Assembly (NCBI GenBank): GCA_022821585.1
Contig: JAJEDI010000093.1
Coordinates: 1 to 34,415, forward strand
Source: Caldilineaceae bacterium
Lineage (GTDB): Bacteria > Chloroflexota > Anaerolineae > Caldilineales > Caldilineaceae
Direction of reading: 5' to 3'
Length of the DNA: 34,415 nt
Shown piece by piece: positions 7,932 through 15,880 of the stretch (position 1 is the first letter of the stretch; each line of letters starts with the position of its first letter). The notes below the pieces were generated by a model. It was not told the origin of the DNA. It did not search any database and was given only the letters and a program-made list of their open reading frames with translations. The translations under genes were made by a program, and so were the position numbers.

Positions 7932-8051
7932 TGAAATGCCGGGTGTATCCCAAATTATTGTCCGCCCAGTAGAGTTGATTCGTCGACCAGGCTGGATTCA
8001 ACACTGGTCAGACGAGTCTCGGAAAAAATCTGGGATGCACCCGAAATGCCC
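7932..8051. promoter_or_regulatory. Interrupted inverted repeat upstream of the dha/glp promoter
   Basis: GGGTGTATCCCA (7941-7952) is, with one mismatch, the reverse complement of TGGGATGCACCC (8031-8042). GAAATGCC also occurs beside both arms, at 7933-7940 and 8043-8050. A smaller pair, GACCAG (7985-7990) and CTGGTC (8004-8009), sits between. The right arm ends just before the -35 box at 8058, as expected of an operator allowing DNA looping, or of two regulator sites. No regulator gene is present nearby. Confidence 0.4.
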
Positions 8052-8057
8052 GCCGCG

Positions 8058-8086
8058 TTGAAAAAAGCCGCACTTCAGGCTACAAT
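8058..8086 (+). promoter_or_regulatory. Strong sigma70-type promoter for the dha/glp operon
   Basis: TTGAAA (8058-8063) and TACAAT (8081-8086) are separated by exactly 17 bp. Each box has one mismatch to consensus. The predicted RNA start near 8093 leaves a leader of about 30 bases before the dhaK ATG. All ten following genes are on this strand with small gaps. Confidence 0.65.
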
Positions 8087-8122
8087 GGCCCTGATGTTGC
8101 CTAGCATTGCCCACAGTGAACC

Positions 8123-9106
8123 ATGCAAAGCCTGACAAATAAACCGGGCAGTGCCATCACGCAGAGCCTGCGTGGCATGGCGCTGAGTCACCCCGACACA
8201 ATCAAAGTACATTTCGACCCGGACTTCGTCGAGCGGCTGGCCCCCGCCCGTTCCGGGAAAGTCGCCGTGATCAGCGGCAGCGGCAGCGGACACGAACCCC
8301 TGCCCATCGGCTACGTCGGTCTCGGCATGCTCGATGCCGCCTGTCCCGGGCCCATATTTACCAGCCCTTCCCCGGTTCAGCTGTTGGCGGCCGTCCATTC
8401 GGTCGACCACGGCGGGGGCGTCCTCTTCGTCGTGAAGAACTATGCCGGCGGCGTCCTAAACACCGAGCTGACCATCGAAATCGCCCTGCAGGAGGGAATC
8501 GACGCTCGCTACGTGCTCGTCAATGACGACGTGTCGATCCCCAAGGTCGCCAATCGCCGCGGCCTCGGCGCCTCTGCCCTGGCCTGCAAAATCGCCGGTG
8601 CCGCCGCCGAATCCGGTTACACGCTGGCCGCGGCTGAGGAAGTAACGCGGCGGGCTATTGCCTCCTCCCGCAGCATGGGCGTAGGAACCAACGTCAACAC
8701 GCTCCCTCGCAACGGGCCCAACGACAATCTGGCAGACGATTCGATCGAACTGGGTGTGGGCATTCACGGCGAACCCGGCGAAGTGCGTTCGGTGAGCAAA
8801 GGAATGCCGGAGATCGTCGACCTGATCGTACACCCGATTCTCCATGACCTGCCCTTTGCTTCCGGCGATCGCGTCCTGCTCCTGATAAGCGGGATGGGCG
8901 GTACGCCGCCTCTGGAGTTGTACCTATTCTCCGAGGCAATTCACGAGCTGCTGGCCGCACATCATCTTCGCGTGGAGCGCCAGCTGATAGGCAACTATCT
9001 CACCTGCCTCGGCCGCGGCGGGTATACCATAACCCTGATGAGACTGGACGACGAGCTGCTGCAGCTATGGGATGCCCCCGTGCATACACCCGTCCTGCAC
9101 TGGTAA
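8123..9106 (+). CDS. dhaK: Dihydroxyacetone kinase subunit DhaK, atypical active site
   Basis: This is the substrate-binding subunit of PTS-type dihydroxyacetone kinase, 327 aa, about the E. coli length. It binds dihydroxyacetone covalently, which DhaL then phosphorylates. Present are GSGHEP (H57, equivalent to E. coli H56), the covalent-binding His in GVGIHGEPG (H215), and GMGGTPPLELY. The E. coli segment NYTGD, which holds the catalytic Asp109, reads NYAGG here: G110 replaces Asp. The C-terminal SLDMxG-type stretch is also changed, to CLGRGG. It might use another base, take another substrate, or act as a sensor like DhaQ. ATG 8123 lacks a strong Shine-Dalgarno sequence. dhaL follows after 31 bases. 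The family is certain; full kinase activity is not. Confidence 0.93.
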   Translation: MQSLTNKPGSAITQSLRGMALSHPDTIKVHFDPDFVERLAPARSGKVAVISGSGSGHEPLPIGYVGLGMLDAACPGPIFTSPSPVQLLAAVHSVDHGGGVLFVVKNYAGGVLNTELTIEIALQEGIDARYVLVNDDVSIPKVANRRGLGASALACKIAGAAAESGYTLAAAEEVTRRAIASSRSMGVGTNVNTLPRNGPNDNLADDSIELGVGIHGEPGEVRSVSKGMPEIVDLIVHPILHDLPFASGDRVLLLISGMGGTPPLELYLFSEAIHELLAAHHLRVERQLIGNYLTCLGRGGYTITLMRLDDELLQLWDAPVHTPVLHW

Positions 9107-9137
9107 CGAACCGGCCAGCGGATTACGGACTGCGAAA

Positions 9138-9791
9138 ATGGCCCAGGAGATCACAACAAAGCAACTTCGCAAATGGCTATTGGTTTACGCCGCTCGTATC
9201 ATCGAGAACGAAGACCATCTCACCAAGTTGGATACCGCCATCGGTGACGCCGACCACGGTGTGAATATGCGCCGCGGCATGGGGAAACTGCAGGAACGCC
9301 TCCAGGTGGAGAGGCAATCCGAAGACATCAGCGCCTTCCTCCGTTCCGTCGCCATGACGCTTATCAGTGGTGTCGGCGGCGCCGCCGGCCCCCTGTACGG
9401 GACCTTCTTCCTGCGCGCCGCCACCAGCCCCACAAACGGCAGCTCGATCGACCTGCCTCAGTTGACCCAGATGTTCCGCTACGGACTCGATGGACTCCAG
9501 CAGCGCGGCAAGGCCCAGGCCGACGACAAGACCATGATCGATACCATCCAGCCCGCCGTCGAGGCCATGGAGGCGGCGGTTGCAGCCCACCAGAGCGCCG
9601 CCGTCGTTCTGGCCGCTGCCCGCCAGGCCGCCCACCTGGGCATGAAACATACGATCGAAATTGAGGCCAGAAAAGGACGCGCCAGTTACCTTGGCCCGCA
9701 CTCCATCGGTCACCAGGATCCCGGCGCCACCAGCGCCTACTTCCTCTTCGAGACCGCCGCCGAGGTCCTCACAATAACTGGTGCTGACTGA
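9138..9791 (+). CDS. dhaL: Dihydroxyacetone kinase subunit DhaL
   Basis: The ADP-binding phosphoryl-transfer subunit of PTS-type dihydroxyacetone kinase, 217 aa. The Mg-nucleotide site DTAIGDADHG is intact (D32, D37, D39, H40). The nucleotide-clamping GVGGAAGPLYGT, DDKTMID, and the C-terminal GRASYLG and GHQDPGATS are all canonical. Its bound ADP is expected to be rephosphorylated by DhaM. I chose ATG 9138: an upstream in-frame start at 9072 would lie inside dhaK and adds residues unlike DhaL. The stop overlaps the next start (TGATG at 9789-9793), so translation is coupled to glpK. In contrast to DhaK, nothing here looks degenerate. Confidence 0.96.
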   Translation: MAQEITTKQLRKWLLVYAARIIENEDHLTKLDTAIGDADHGVNMRRGMGKLQERLQVERQSEDISAFLRSVAMTLISGVGGAAGPLYGTFFLRAATSPTNGSSIDLPQLTQMFRYGLDGLQQRGKAQADDKTMIDTIQPAVEAMEAAVAAHQSAAVVLAAARQAAHLGMKHTIEIEARKGRASYLGPHSIGHQDPGATSAYFLFETAAEVLTITGAD

Positions 9792-11296
9792 TGTCTCAGT
9801 TGATCGGTGCAGTCGATTCAGGTACGACCAGCACCCGTTTCATCCTTTTTGATCAATCGGGCGCAATCGTCGGATTTGAACAGCAGGAACACGAACAGAT
9901 CTTCCCCCGCAGCGGCTGGGTCGAACACGATCCGCTTGAAATCTGGCAGCGTACCCAAGCGGTGATCCGTGCCACCCTCGCCAAATGTGATGTCCGGCCC
10001 GGACAGATCGCAGCCATAGGCATCACCAATCAACGCGAGACCGCTGTCGTCTGGGACCGCCGCACCGGCCTGCCCGTCTGCAACGCCATCGTCTGGCAGG
10101 ACACCCGCACCGACCGCATCTGCCGCCGCCTGGAAAAGGCCGGTCACGCCCCCACTTTCCAAAAGAAGGCCGGACTGCCGCTGGCAACCTACTTCTCCGG
10201 CCCCAAATTCCGCTGGATCTTGGATAACGTCGAGGGCGCGCAGGCGCGCGCCGACGCCGGTGAACTCATCTGCGGCACCGTCGACAGCTGGCTAATCTGG
10301 CAACTCACCGGCGGCGACCGCGTGCATGTCACCGATCCCACAAACGCCAGCCGCACCATGCTGATGGACCTGGTAACCCTCTCCTGGGATGCGGAATTGC
10401 TCGATATTCTGGCGATCCCGCCCTCGATGTTGCCGGAGATCCGGCCCAGCAGCGCACCTGCCTTCTACGGCATGACCGCAACCGATGGCCCCTTCGCCGC
10501 CGCCATTCCCATCTGCGGCAACCTCGGTGACCAGCAGGCAGCAACCGTAGGCCAGACCTGTTTCAGCCCGGGCGAAGCCAAGAACACCTACGGGACCGGT
10601 TGCTTCATGATTCTCAACACCGGCGAAGAGATCGTCTACAGCCGCAACGGGCTCCTGACCACCGTCTGCTATCAGATGGGCGAATCCGCGCCCGTCTACG
10701 CCCTCGAAGGTTCCATCGCAATGGCCGGCGCCACCGTCCAATGGCTGCGTGACGAGCTGCAGCTGATCGGGTCGGCATTCGAGACCGCAGAGATCGCCCA
10801 AAGCGTCGACGATACCGGCGGCTGCTATCTGGTACCGGCCTTCAGCGGGCTGTTCGCCCCCCACTGGCGCAGCGACGCCCGCGGCGTCATCGTCGGTCTC
10901 ACCCGCTACGTCAATCGCGCGCACATCGTGCGCGCCGCGCTCGAATCCATCTGCTACCAGACCCGCGAAGTGCTGGATGCGATGAACGCCGACAGTGGTG
11001 TGCCCCTGCGCCAGCTCAAGGTCGACGGCGGCGCAACAGTCAACGACATGCTCATGCAGATGCAGGCCGATATTCTGGGAACAACCGTCATCCGGCCCCG
11101 TATCGCCGAAACGACCAGCCTTGGCGCCGCCTATGCAGCCGGCCTGGCTGTCGGTTTCTGGTCGGACTTGGATACTTTACGCACGCAGTGGCAGGAGGAC
11201 AGGGTCTGGCAGCCGCAGATCGGCGAATCCGAACGAGGCCAGGGTTATGCCGGCTGGCAAAAGGCTGTCGAACGCACGCTCGCGTGGGCGGAGTGA
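9791..11296 (+). CDS. glpK: Glycerol kinase
   Basis: ATP-dependent phosphorylation of glycerol to sn-glycerol-3-phosphate, FGGY family, 501 aa, full length. Landmarks: the N-terminal ATPase-fold motif DSGTTSTR (9-16; usually DQGTTS, so Gln to Ser), ITNQRET (78-84), WQDTRT (102-107), the catalytic-base region GDQQAA with D247, and GTGCFM in the nucleotide-binding lobe. The start overlaps dhaL by one base. Its place between dhaL and dhaM joins the glycerol and dihydroxyacetone routes in one transcript. No glycerol facilitator is in the window. In Firmicutes, EI/HPr phosphorylate GlpK on a His; that this happens here is only a possibility suggested by the neighbouring PTS genes. Confidence 0.97.
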   Translation: MSQLIGAVDSGTTSTRFILFDQSGAIVGFEQQEHEQIFPRSGWVEHDPLEIWQRTQAVIRATLAKCDVRPGQIAAIGITNQRETAVVWDRRTGLPVCNAIVWQDTRTDRICRRLEKAGHAPTFQKKAGLPLATYFSGPKFRWILDNVEGAQARADAGELICGTVDSWLIWQLTGGDRVHVTDPTNASRTMLMDLVTLSWDAELLDILAIPPSMLPEIRPSSAPAFYGMTATDGPFAAAIPICGNLGDQQAATVGQTCFSPGEAKNTYGTGCFMILNTGEEIVYSRNGLLTTVCYQMGESAPVYALEGSIAMAGATVQWLRDELQLIGSAFETAEIAQSVDDTGGCYLVPAFSGLFAPHWRSDARGVIVGLTRYVNRAHIVRAALESICYQTREVLDAMNADSGVPLRQLKVDGGATVNDMLMQMQADILGTTVIRPRIAETTSLGAAYAAGLAVGFWSDLDTLRTQWQEDRVWQPQIGESERGQGYAGWQKAVERTLAWAE

Positions 11297-11345
11297 CCAT
11301 CGCAGTGGCCGCTAACTCCTGTTCTGGCCCACCGGGGAGTCATTC

Positions 11346-11756
11346 GTGATCAGCCTCGTGATCGTCTCCCACAGCGCCAAACTAGCCGCAGGCGTCCACG
11401 AATTGGCGGCCCAGATGGCGGGAGATCAGGTTGGTATAAGTCAGGCCGGAGGCCTCTCAGACGACGGTGAACAACTTGGCACCGACGCATTCAGAATACG
11501 CTCCGCCATTGAAGAAGTCTGGTGTGAAGACGGAGTACTCCTGTTGATGGACTTAGGCAGTTCGGTCATGTCAGCAGAAATGGCTCTCGAGATGCTGCCC
11601 GAACAGCAACGGCAGAACTGTCTCCTGAGCAACGCGCCGCTTGTTGAGGGCGCCATCGTGGCCGCCTTGCACGCCAGCTTGGGCGAGCCCTTGCAGGCAG
11701 TGAACGCCGTCGCAGAGGCCGCGCTTTCAACACCGAAACTGGCAGGTACCGGCTGA
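11346..11756 (+). CDS. dhaM: DhaM, PTS EIIA(Man)-type phosphotransfer protein
   Basis: It takes the phosphoryl group from HPr and passes it to ADP on DhaL. At 136 aa it is only the EIIA domain; E. coli DhaM is longer because HPr-like and EI-like domains are fused to it. The phosphorylation site is H9 in VSHS. The family stretches LLMDLGSSVMSAEMALE and SNAPLVEGAIVAA are clear. GTG 11346 is supported by GGGGAG (11334-11339) with 6 bases spacing. The HPr gene follows after 34 bases. Confidence 0.95.
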   Translation: MISLVIVSHSAKLAAGVHELAAQMAGDQVGISQAGGLSDDGEQLGTDAFRIRSAIEEVWCEDGVLLLMDLGSSVMSAEMALEMLPEQQRQNCLLSNAPLVEGAIVAALHASLGEPLQAVNAVAEAALSTPKLAGTG

Positions 11757-11790
11757 GAAACTCGAACTATCACAGTCCTGGAACTCTGAG

Positions 11791-12189
11791 ATGGAGATTC
11801 GACCTTCGCAGGCAGGACCTCAAGAGGAAAGGCTTGAGGGCAAAACACAACACCAGGATGGTGGCGTGAGCAGCAACTCTCATGCCCCCCTGCCTGTTGA
11901 CCAACCCGCGCAACCGGAGTCGTCGCTTCAACAGTCCAAAAGCGTCGTGGTCACCGTCAGTGATCCGCGCGGCCTGCATCTCCGTTCCGGCAGAGATGTA
12001 GTCCGCACTGCCAGCCAGTTTCAGGCCCAAATCACGGCCGCCAATCTCAGCCGTAACAGCAATGCCGTCGATCTGAAAAGCATTCTCCAACTGATGCAGC
12101 TTCAGGCTCGCCAGGGGCACAACCTGCAGCTGGCCGCATCTGGCCCTGACGCTGACGCAGCCATCGAGGCGCTTTGCTCCCTATTTTGA
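11791..12189 (+). CDS. ptsH: HPr-like phosphocarrier with N-terminal extension
   Basis: It carries phosphate from EI to DhaM. The HPr fold covers about residues 50-132. The phosphorylatable His is H63 in GLHLRSG. The canonical loop reads G-L-H-A/S-R-P-A/G, so the residue after Arg is Ser, not Pro, while H63 and R65 are kept. The regulatory-serine helix is recognisable as KSILQLMQLQARQG. The first 49 residues are a polar Gln/Pro/Ser-rich extension not seen in ordinary HPr (85-90 aa). A GTG at 11866 would trim half of it. The 3' end overlaps alternative starts of the EI gene. The family is confident; efficiency of the altered loop is unknown. Confidence 0.92.
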   Translation: MEIRPSQAGPQEERLEGKTQHQDGGVSSNSHAPLPVDQPAQPESSLQQSKSVVVTVSDPRGLHLRSGRDVVRTASQFQAQITAANLSRNSNAVDLKSILQLMQLQARQGHNLQLAASGPDADAAIEALCSLF

Positions 12190-12206
12190 ACACAAGCGAA
12201 ATTACT

Positions 12207-13925
12207 GTGCAGCAGCTCTTTCACGGCCTCTCAGCAGCACCGGGGGTCGGCATCGGCAACATTTACAAGTATGCCCCCGTCCCCGCCGACGATTCCGGTA
12301 GGACAGCCCCGCAAGCTGCCGGCGACCCCGAAGAAGAGTGGGAGCGCTTTCTGGCAGCCCGCCTCCTCGTCGATGAGGAACTGGCCCGACTGTCCCAGAT
12401 CGGACAGACCGCAACCGCAGAAATATTTCTCGTTCACCGCGAAATCCTCCACGACAGCACACTTACCGACGCAGTGCGCGCCGCCATCGACTCCGGCATA
12501 GACGCCACCCGCGCCACCCGGCAGGCCACCGGCGACCTCGTCCGGCTCTTCCAGGACCTCAGCGATCAGTACTTCGCCAGCCGCGCCACAGATATCCGCG
12601 ATGTGGGTCAACGCCTCGTCTTCCGCCTGGGCGGGATCACCTCCGCCCGCCAGTTGAACCCGCTGCCCGACAATACAATCCTGCTCGCAGAGGACCTGAC
12701 CGCATTCGATACCACCCACCTCGATCAGGCCCACGTCGTTGGCATCGCCCTCGCAGCCAGCACGCCCACTGCCCATACAGCCATTCTGGCCCGCAGTCTG
12801 GGCATCCCCCTCGTCTGCAGCGCCGGCGCCGAAATCCTGCAGCTGCACACCGGCATGTTCGGCGTCGTTGACGGTATCCGCGGCCGCCTCCTCGTCGATC
12901 CCGATGAGGAGACGCTCGAACAGTACGAGTTGACCCGCTCCCGGCTGCGGCGCTTTCAGGCCGAAGCGCTCTCGCAGTCCCACGAGCCGGCCCTGACTCC
13001 CGACGGCGAACGCATCCCCGTCCGCGTCAACGTCAACAGCCGCGAAGATCTCCTGCACATCCACTCCAACGGCGCCGAGGGCATCGGTCTCCTCCGCACC
13101 GAAAACCTCTTTCAAAACCGGACCAGCCCGCCGACCGTTTCCGAGCAGTTGGCTGCCTACCAGGATGTGCATTCCTACACCAACACCCACTCTCTCACTG
13201 TCCGCCTGCTCGACATCGGCGGCGACAAACCTGTGCCCTATCTGCAGCCTTCCGCCGAAGCCAACCCCTTCCTCGGCGTGCGCGGCATCCGCCTCCTGCT
13301 CCGCCACCCGCAAATGCTTATCGACCAGGCCCGGGCGTTGATAGAACTGGCGCAGAACGTTTCCCCCGTGAACCGCATTCGCATTCTCATCCCCATGATT
13401 TCGAAGGTGAACGAAGTCCACCAGACTCTGGAGCTCCTCGAAGAGATTCCCGGCTACCAGCACTGCCGCCACAAACTTGGCACCCTTGAAGTGGGCGTGC
13501 TCATCGAAGTGCCGTCGGCCGCTCTCCTCGCGCACCACTTCGCCTCCCAGGTCGACTTCCTCAGCATCGGCACCAACGATCTGGCCCAATATACCCTCGC
13601 CGCCGATCGCGTAAACAGTGCCGTCGCAACCCTGGCAACCCCGCTGGACCCCTCCGTGCTGCGCCTGATAGCCCTCACCTGCGAAGCCGGCCGCGCCGCC
13701 GGCATCCCCGTCGCCATCTGCGGTGAAGTCGCCGGCGACCCTTCCGTCCAGCCCCTGCTCCTGGGGCTGGGACTGAACGAAATCAGCGTGGCCGGACCGG
13801 CCGTTCCCCTGGTCAAATCCGCAATCCGGCGCGTGGACATGGACGCCGCCAGAGAGCTCGCCGCCACCGCGCTCAATTGCAGCCGCGCCCAGGAGATCCA
13901 TCAACTTCTCCATGACATTGGATAG
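12207..13925 (+). CDS. ptsI: PTS enzyme I (PEP-protein phosphotransferase)
   Basis: Uses phosphoenolpyruvate to phosphorylate itself and then HPr; cytoplasmic. From the GTG at 12207 it has 572 aa, close to E. coli EI (575). The phospho-His in TAHTAILARSLGIP then falls at residue 190, matching E. coli His189, which is why I prefer this start to TTG 12174 or 12186. The PEP-barrel motifs are present: GIGLLRTENLF, LLDIGGDKP, NPFLGVRGIR, IPMIS, FLSIGTNDLAQY, and the catalytic-Cys loop ICGEVAGDP. It is full-length, not the truncated EI domain of E. coli DhaM, so it can start the relay itself. glpA follows after 6 bases. Confidence 0.96.
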   Translation: MQQLFHGLSAAPGVGIGNIYKYAPVPADDSGRTAPQAAGDPEEEWERFLAARLLVDEELARLSQIGQTATAEIFLVHREILHDSTLTDAVRAAIDSGIDATRATRQATGDLVRLFQDLSDQYFASRATDIRDVGQRLVFRLGGITSARQLNPLPDNTILLAEDLTAFDTTHLDQAHVVGIALAASTPTAHTAILARSLGIPLVCSAGAEILQLHTGMFGVVDGIRGRLLVDPDEETLEQYELTRSRLRRFQAEALSQSHEPALTPDGERIPVRVNVNSREDLLHIHSNGAEGIGLLRTENLFQNRTSPPTVSEQLAAYQDVHSYTNTHSLTVRLLDIGGDKPVPYLQPSAEANPFLGVRGIRLLLRHPQMLIDQARALIELAQNVSPVNRIRILIPMISKVNEVHQTLELLEEIPGYQHCRHKLGTLEVGVLIEVPSAALLAHHFASQVDFLSIGTNDLAQYTLAADRVNSAVATLATPLDPSVLRLIALTCEAGRAAGIPVAICGEVAGDPSVQPLLLGLGLNEISVAGPAVPLVKSAIRRVDMDAARELAATALNCSRAQEIHQLLHDIG

Positions 13926-13931
13926 CCCCCG

Positions 13932-15779
13932 ATGAAGAGGATGCAGACCGAAATCCTCGTGATCGGCGGCGGCGCAACCGGAACCGGTGTGGCCTGGGAC
14001 GCCGCCCTGAGAGGATTTCGCACCCTCCTCGTCGAAAAACGCGACCTGACCCACGGCACGACCGGGCGCTACCACGGCCTCCTTCACAGCGGCGCACGAT
14101 ATGTCCTCAAAGATGCCGCCAGCGCCGCCCAATGCATCAGCGAAAATCGCATCCTGCGCCGTACCCACACCCACTGCATTGAGGACACGAGCGGATTCTT
14201 CGTCGTCACGCCCGAAGACGAGGACGACTATCCCGATCGCTTCGCCGCCGCCTGCCGTCGCCTCGACGTCCCCTGCACTGAGATCCCGGCGTCGTCCGCC
14301 CTACGCCGCGAACCTCTGCTCAACCCCCGCATCAGCCGCGTCTTCGAGCTGCCCGATGCCGCCGCCGACAGCTTCCTCGCCACCCACGCCACCGCCCAGG
14401 CCGCACGCCAGGCCGGCGCAACTCTTCTGCCCTACCACGAGCTCACCCGCCTCCACCTCTCAGGCGGCGACGGCAACCGCACAATCTCCGGAGCCACCGT
14501 ACTCGACACAGTCTCGGGCGAAGAGCTGCATATCGACGCCGACCTCGTCATCAATGCCGCCGGTGCCTGGTCCGGTCAGGTCGCAGCCCTGGCTGGCGTG
14601 GAAGTGAAGATGATTCTGGGCAAAGGCGTGATGCTGGCCACCAACGCCCGTCTGACCAACACCGTCATCAACCGCTGCAAAATGCCCGGTGACGGCGACA
14701 TTCTCGTGCCCATACACACCGTCAGCGTAATCGGCACCACCGACGAAAAGGTGGCCGGCCCGGAGGACCTGCCCATCGAGCAGTGGGAAATCGACCTGAT
14801 GCTGACCGAAGGCGACGAACTGGTGCCCGGTCTCAGCCGCAGCCGGATCCTGCGCGCCTGGGCAGGTGTACGTCCTCTTTACCAGGAGACGCAGCCGCCG
14901 GCCGAGTCTAACCAAAGCAAAGAAGGTTCCCATTCCAATGACCAGCCGGTGCAGGAGATGCCCCAGGACAGCCGCGACGCCACCCGTGCCCTCGCCCTGC
15001 TCAACCATCGGCAGCGGGACGGCGTGCGCGGCTTCATCACCATCACCGGCGGCAAATGGACCACCTTCCGCCTCATGGCTGAGTCCGCCGTCGACGCCGC
15101 CTGCGAGCAGTTGGGCGTTTCCCGCCCCTGCCGCACCGCCGCGACAGCCGTGCCCGGCGTCGACCAAGGCCACTATTGGCTCGGCCACCGTCTCAGCGAA
15201 GTCGAAGACGAACAGCTGCAGTCGGAGTTGGTCTGCGAGTGCGAACTGGTGACCCGTTCCATGCTGGAAAGCGCAGCCCAGCGTAACCCGACCGTCACCC
15301 TCGACGATCTTCGCCGCGACGTCCGCCTTGGCATGGGACCGTGTCAGGGTGGCTTCTGTACCTACCGCGCCGTCGGCATCCTGCACCAGCTGCGCACCGC
15401 CAAGACCTCACCCGTTGTCGGCGAGTGGAACGTGGCCCATATGCAGTCCCCGGCCCATCACCACCGCGACAGCTCCACAGCGGAAGCCTCCGATTCGGCC
15501 TCCAATTCCGCCTCCGCTTACGACTCCCTCCAACGCTCCGCCGCCGTCGATCCCCAGGCAGCCGTCTCACAACCGAACCTGCTCCTGCGCGACTTCCTCC
15601 AGGAGCGCTGGAAAGGCGTCGCTCCGATCCTGTGGGGACAGCAGCTGCGCCAGGAACGCCTGGACGAGCTGATTTACCTGAGTATTCTGAACGCCGATCA
15701 TCTGCCCGTCGATGACAAAGAGAGCCCCCTTTCCTCCTTCTATCGCTCCGATTTCTCTCCATCTGGTTCCAATCAGTAG
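13932..15779 (+). CDS. glpA: Glycerol-3-phosphate dehydrogenase subunit A (GlpA)
   Basis: Flavin-containing catalytic subunit of the anaerobic-type glycerol-3-phosphate dehydrogenase, oxidising G3P to dihydroxyacetone phosphate. The FAD motif GGGATG is at 12-17, and HGTTGRYHGLLHSG binds the flavin. ITGGKWTTFRLMAE (371-384) is typical. The C-terminal BFD-like [2Fe-2S] domain has C435-x-C437 and C471-x4-C476, which distinguishes GlpA from GlpD. At 615 aa it is longer than E. coli GlpA (542): low-complexity insertions occur at about 320-350 and 503-548, the latter Ser/Ala-rich, before the conserved LLRDFLQERWKG. ATG 13932 has no clear Shine-Dalgarno; ATG 13941 is an alternative. Confidence 0.95.
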   Translation: MKRMQTEILVIGGGATGTGVAWDAALRGFRTLLVEKRDLTHGTTGRYHGLLHSGARYVLKDAASAAQCISENRILRRTHTHCIEDTSGFFVVTPEDEDDYPDRFAAACRRLDVPCTEIPASSALRREPLLNPRISRVFELPDAAADSFLATHATAQAARQAGATLLPYHELTRLHLSGGDGNRTISGATVLDTVSGEELHIDADLVINAAGAWSGQVAALAGVEVKMILGKGVMLATNARLTNTVINRCKMPGDGDILVPIHTVSVIGTTDEKVAGPEDLPIEQWEIDLMLTEGDELVPGLSRSRILRAWAGVRPLYQETQPPAESNQSKEGSHSNDQPVQEMPQDSRDATRALALLNHRQRDGVRGFITITGGKWTTFRLMAESAVDAACEQLGVSRPCRTAATAVPGVDQGHYWLGHRLSEVEDEQLQSELVCECELVTRSMLESAAQRNPTVTLDDLRRDVRLGMGPCQGGFCTYRAVGILHQLRTAKTSPVVGEWNVAHMQSPAHHHRDSSTAEASDSASNSASAYDSLQRSAAVDPQAAVSQPNLLLRDFLQERWKGVAPILWGQQLRQERLDELIYLSILNADHLPVDDKESPLSSFYRSDFSPSGSNQ

Positions 15780-15784
15780 AAACT

Positions 15785-15806
15785 GCGATAGTATGGGACG
15801 CTATCA
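15785..15806 (+). other. Small intercistronic inverted repeat between glpA and glpB
   Basis: GCGATAG and CTATCAC form a 5-bp core (GATAG/CTATC) around a short loop, in the only sizeable gap (about 100 bases) within the operon. It could process or attenuate the transcript. The stem is short and no T-run follows. Confidence 0.25.
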
Positions 15807-15880
15807 CCCAATCAGCGGCGCCTGCTGCAAAAACGTGCCTCTATGAAACCAAAACTGTTATCCAGGATCCGTACGTCCGC

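Larger units (their letters stand above)
7771..8122. other. Non-coding interval before the dha/glp operon
   Basis: No gene is supported here. The interval holds a GTAG-type short repeat, a strong 9-bp hairpin, an interrupted inverted repeat and a good promoter, all upstream of dhaK. This looks like the control region of the operon. Confidence 0.7.

Noticed and set aside
12231..14174. Long antisense open frame of 647 codons
   Set aside because: It lies opposite the EI gene and the start of glpA, whose motifs are unmistakable. Long antisense frames are expected with this GC-rich codon use, and its translation is Gly/Ala/Glu-rich without domains.
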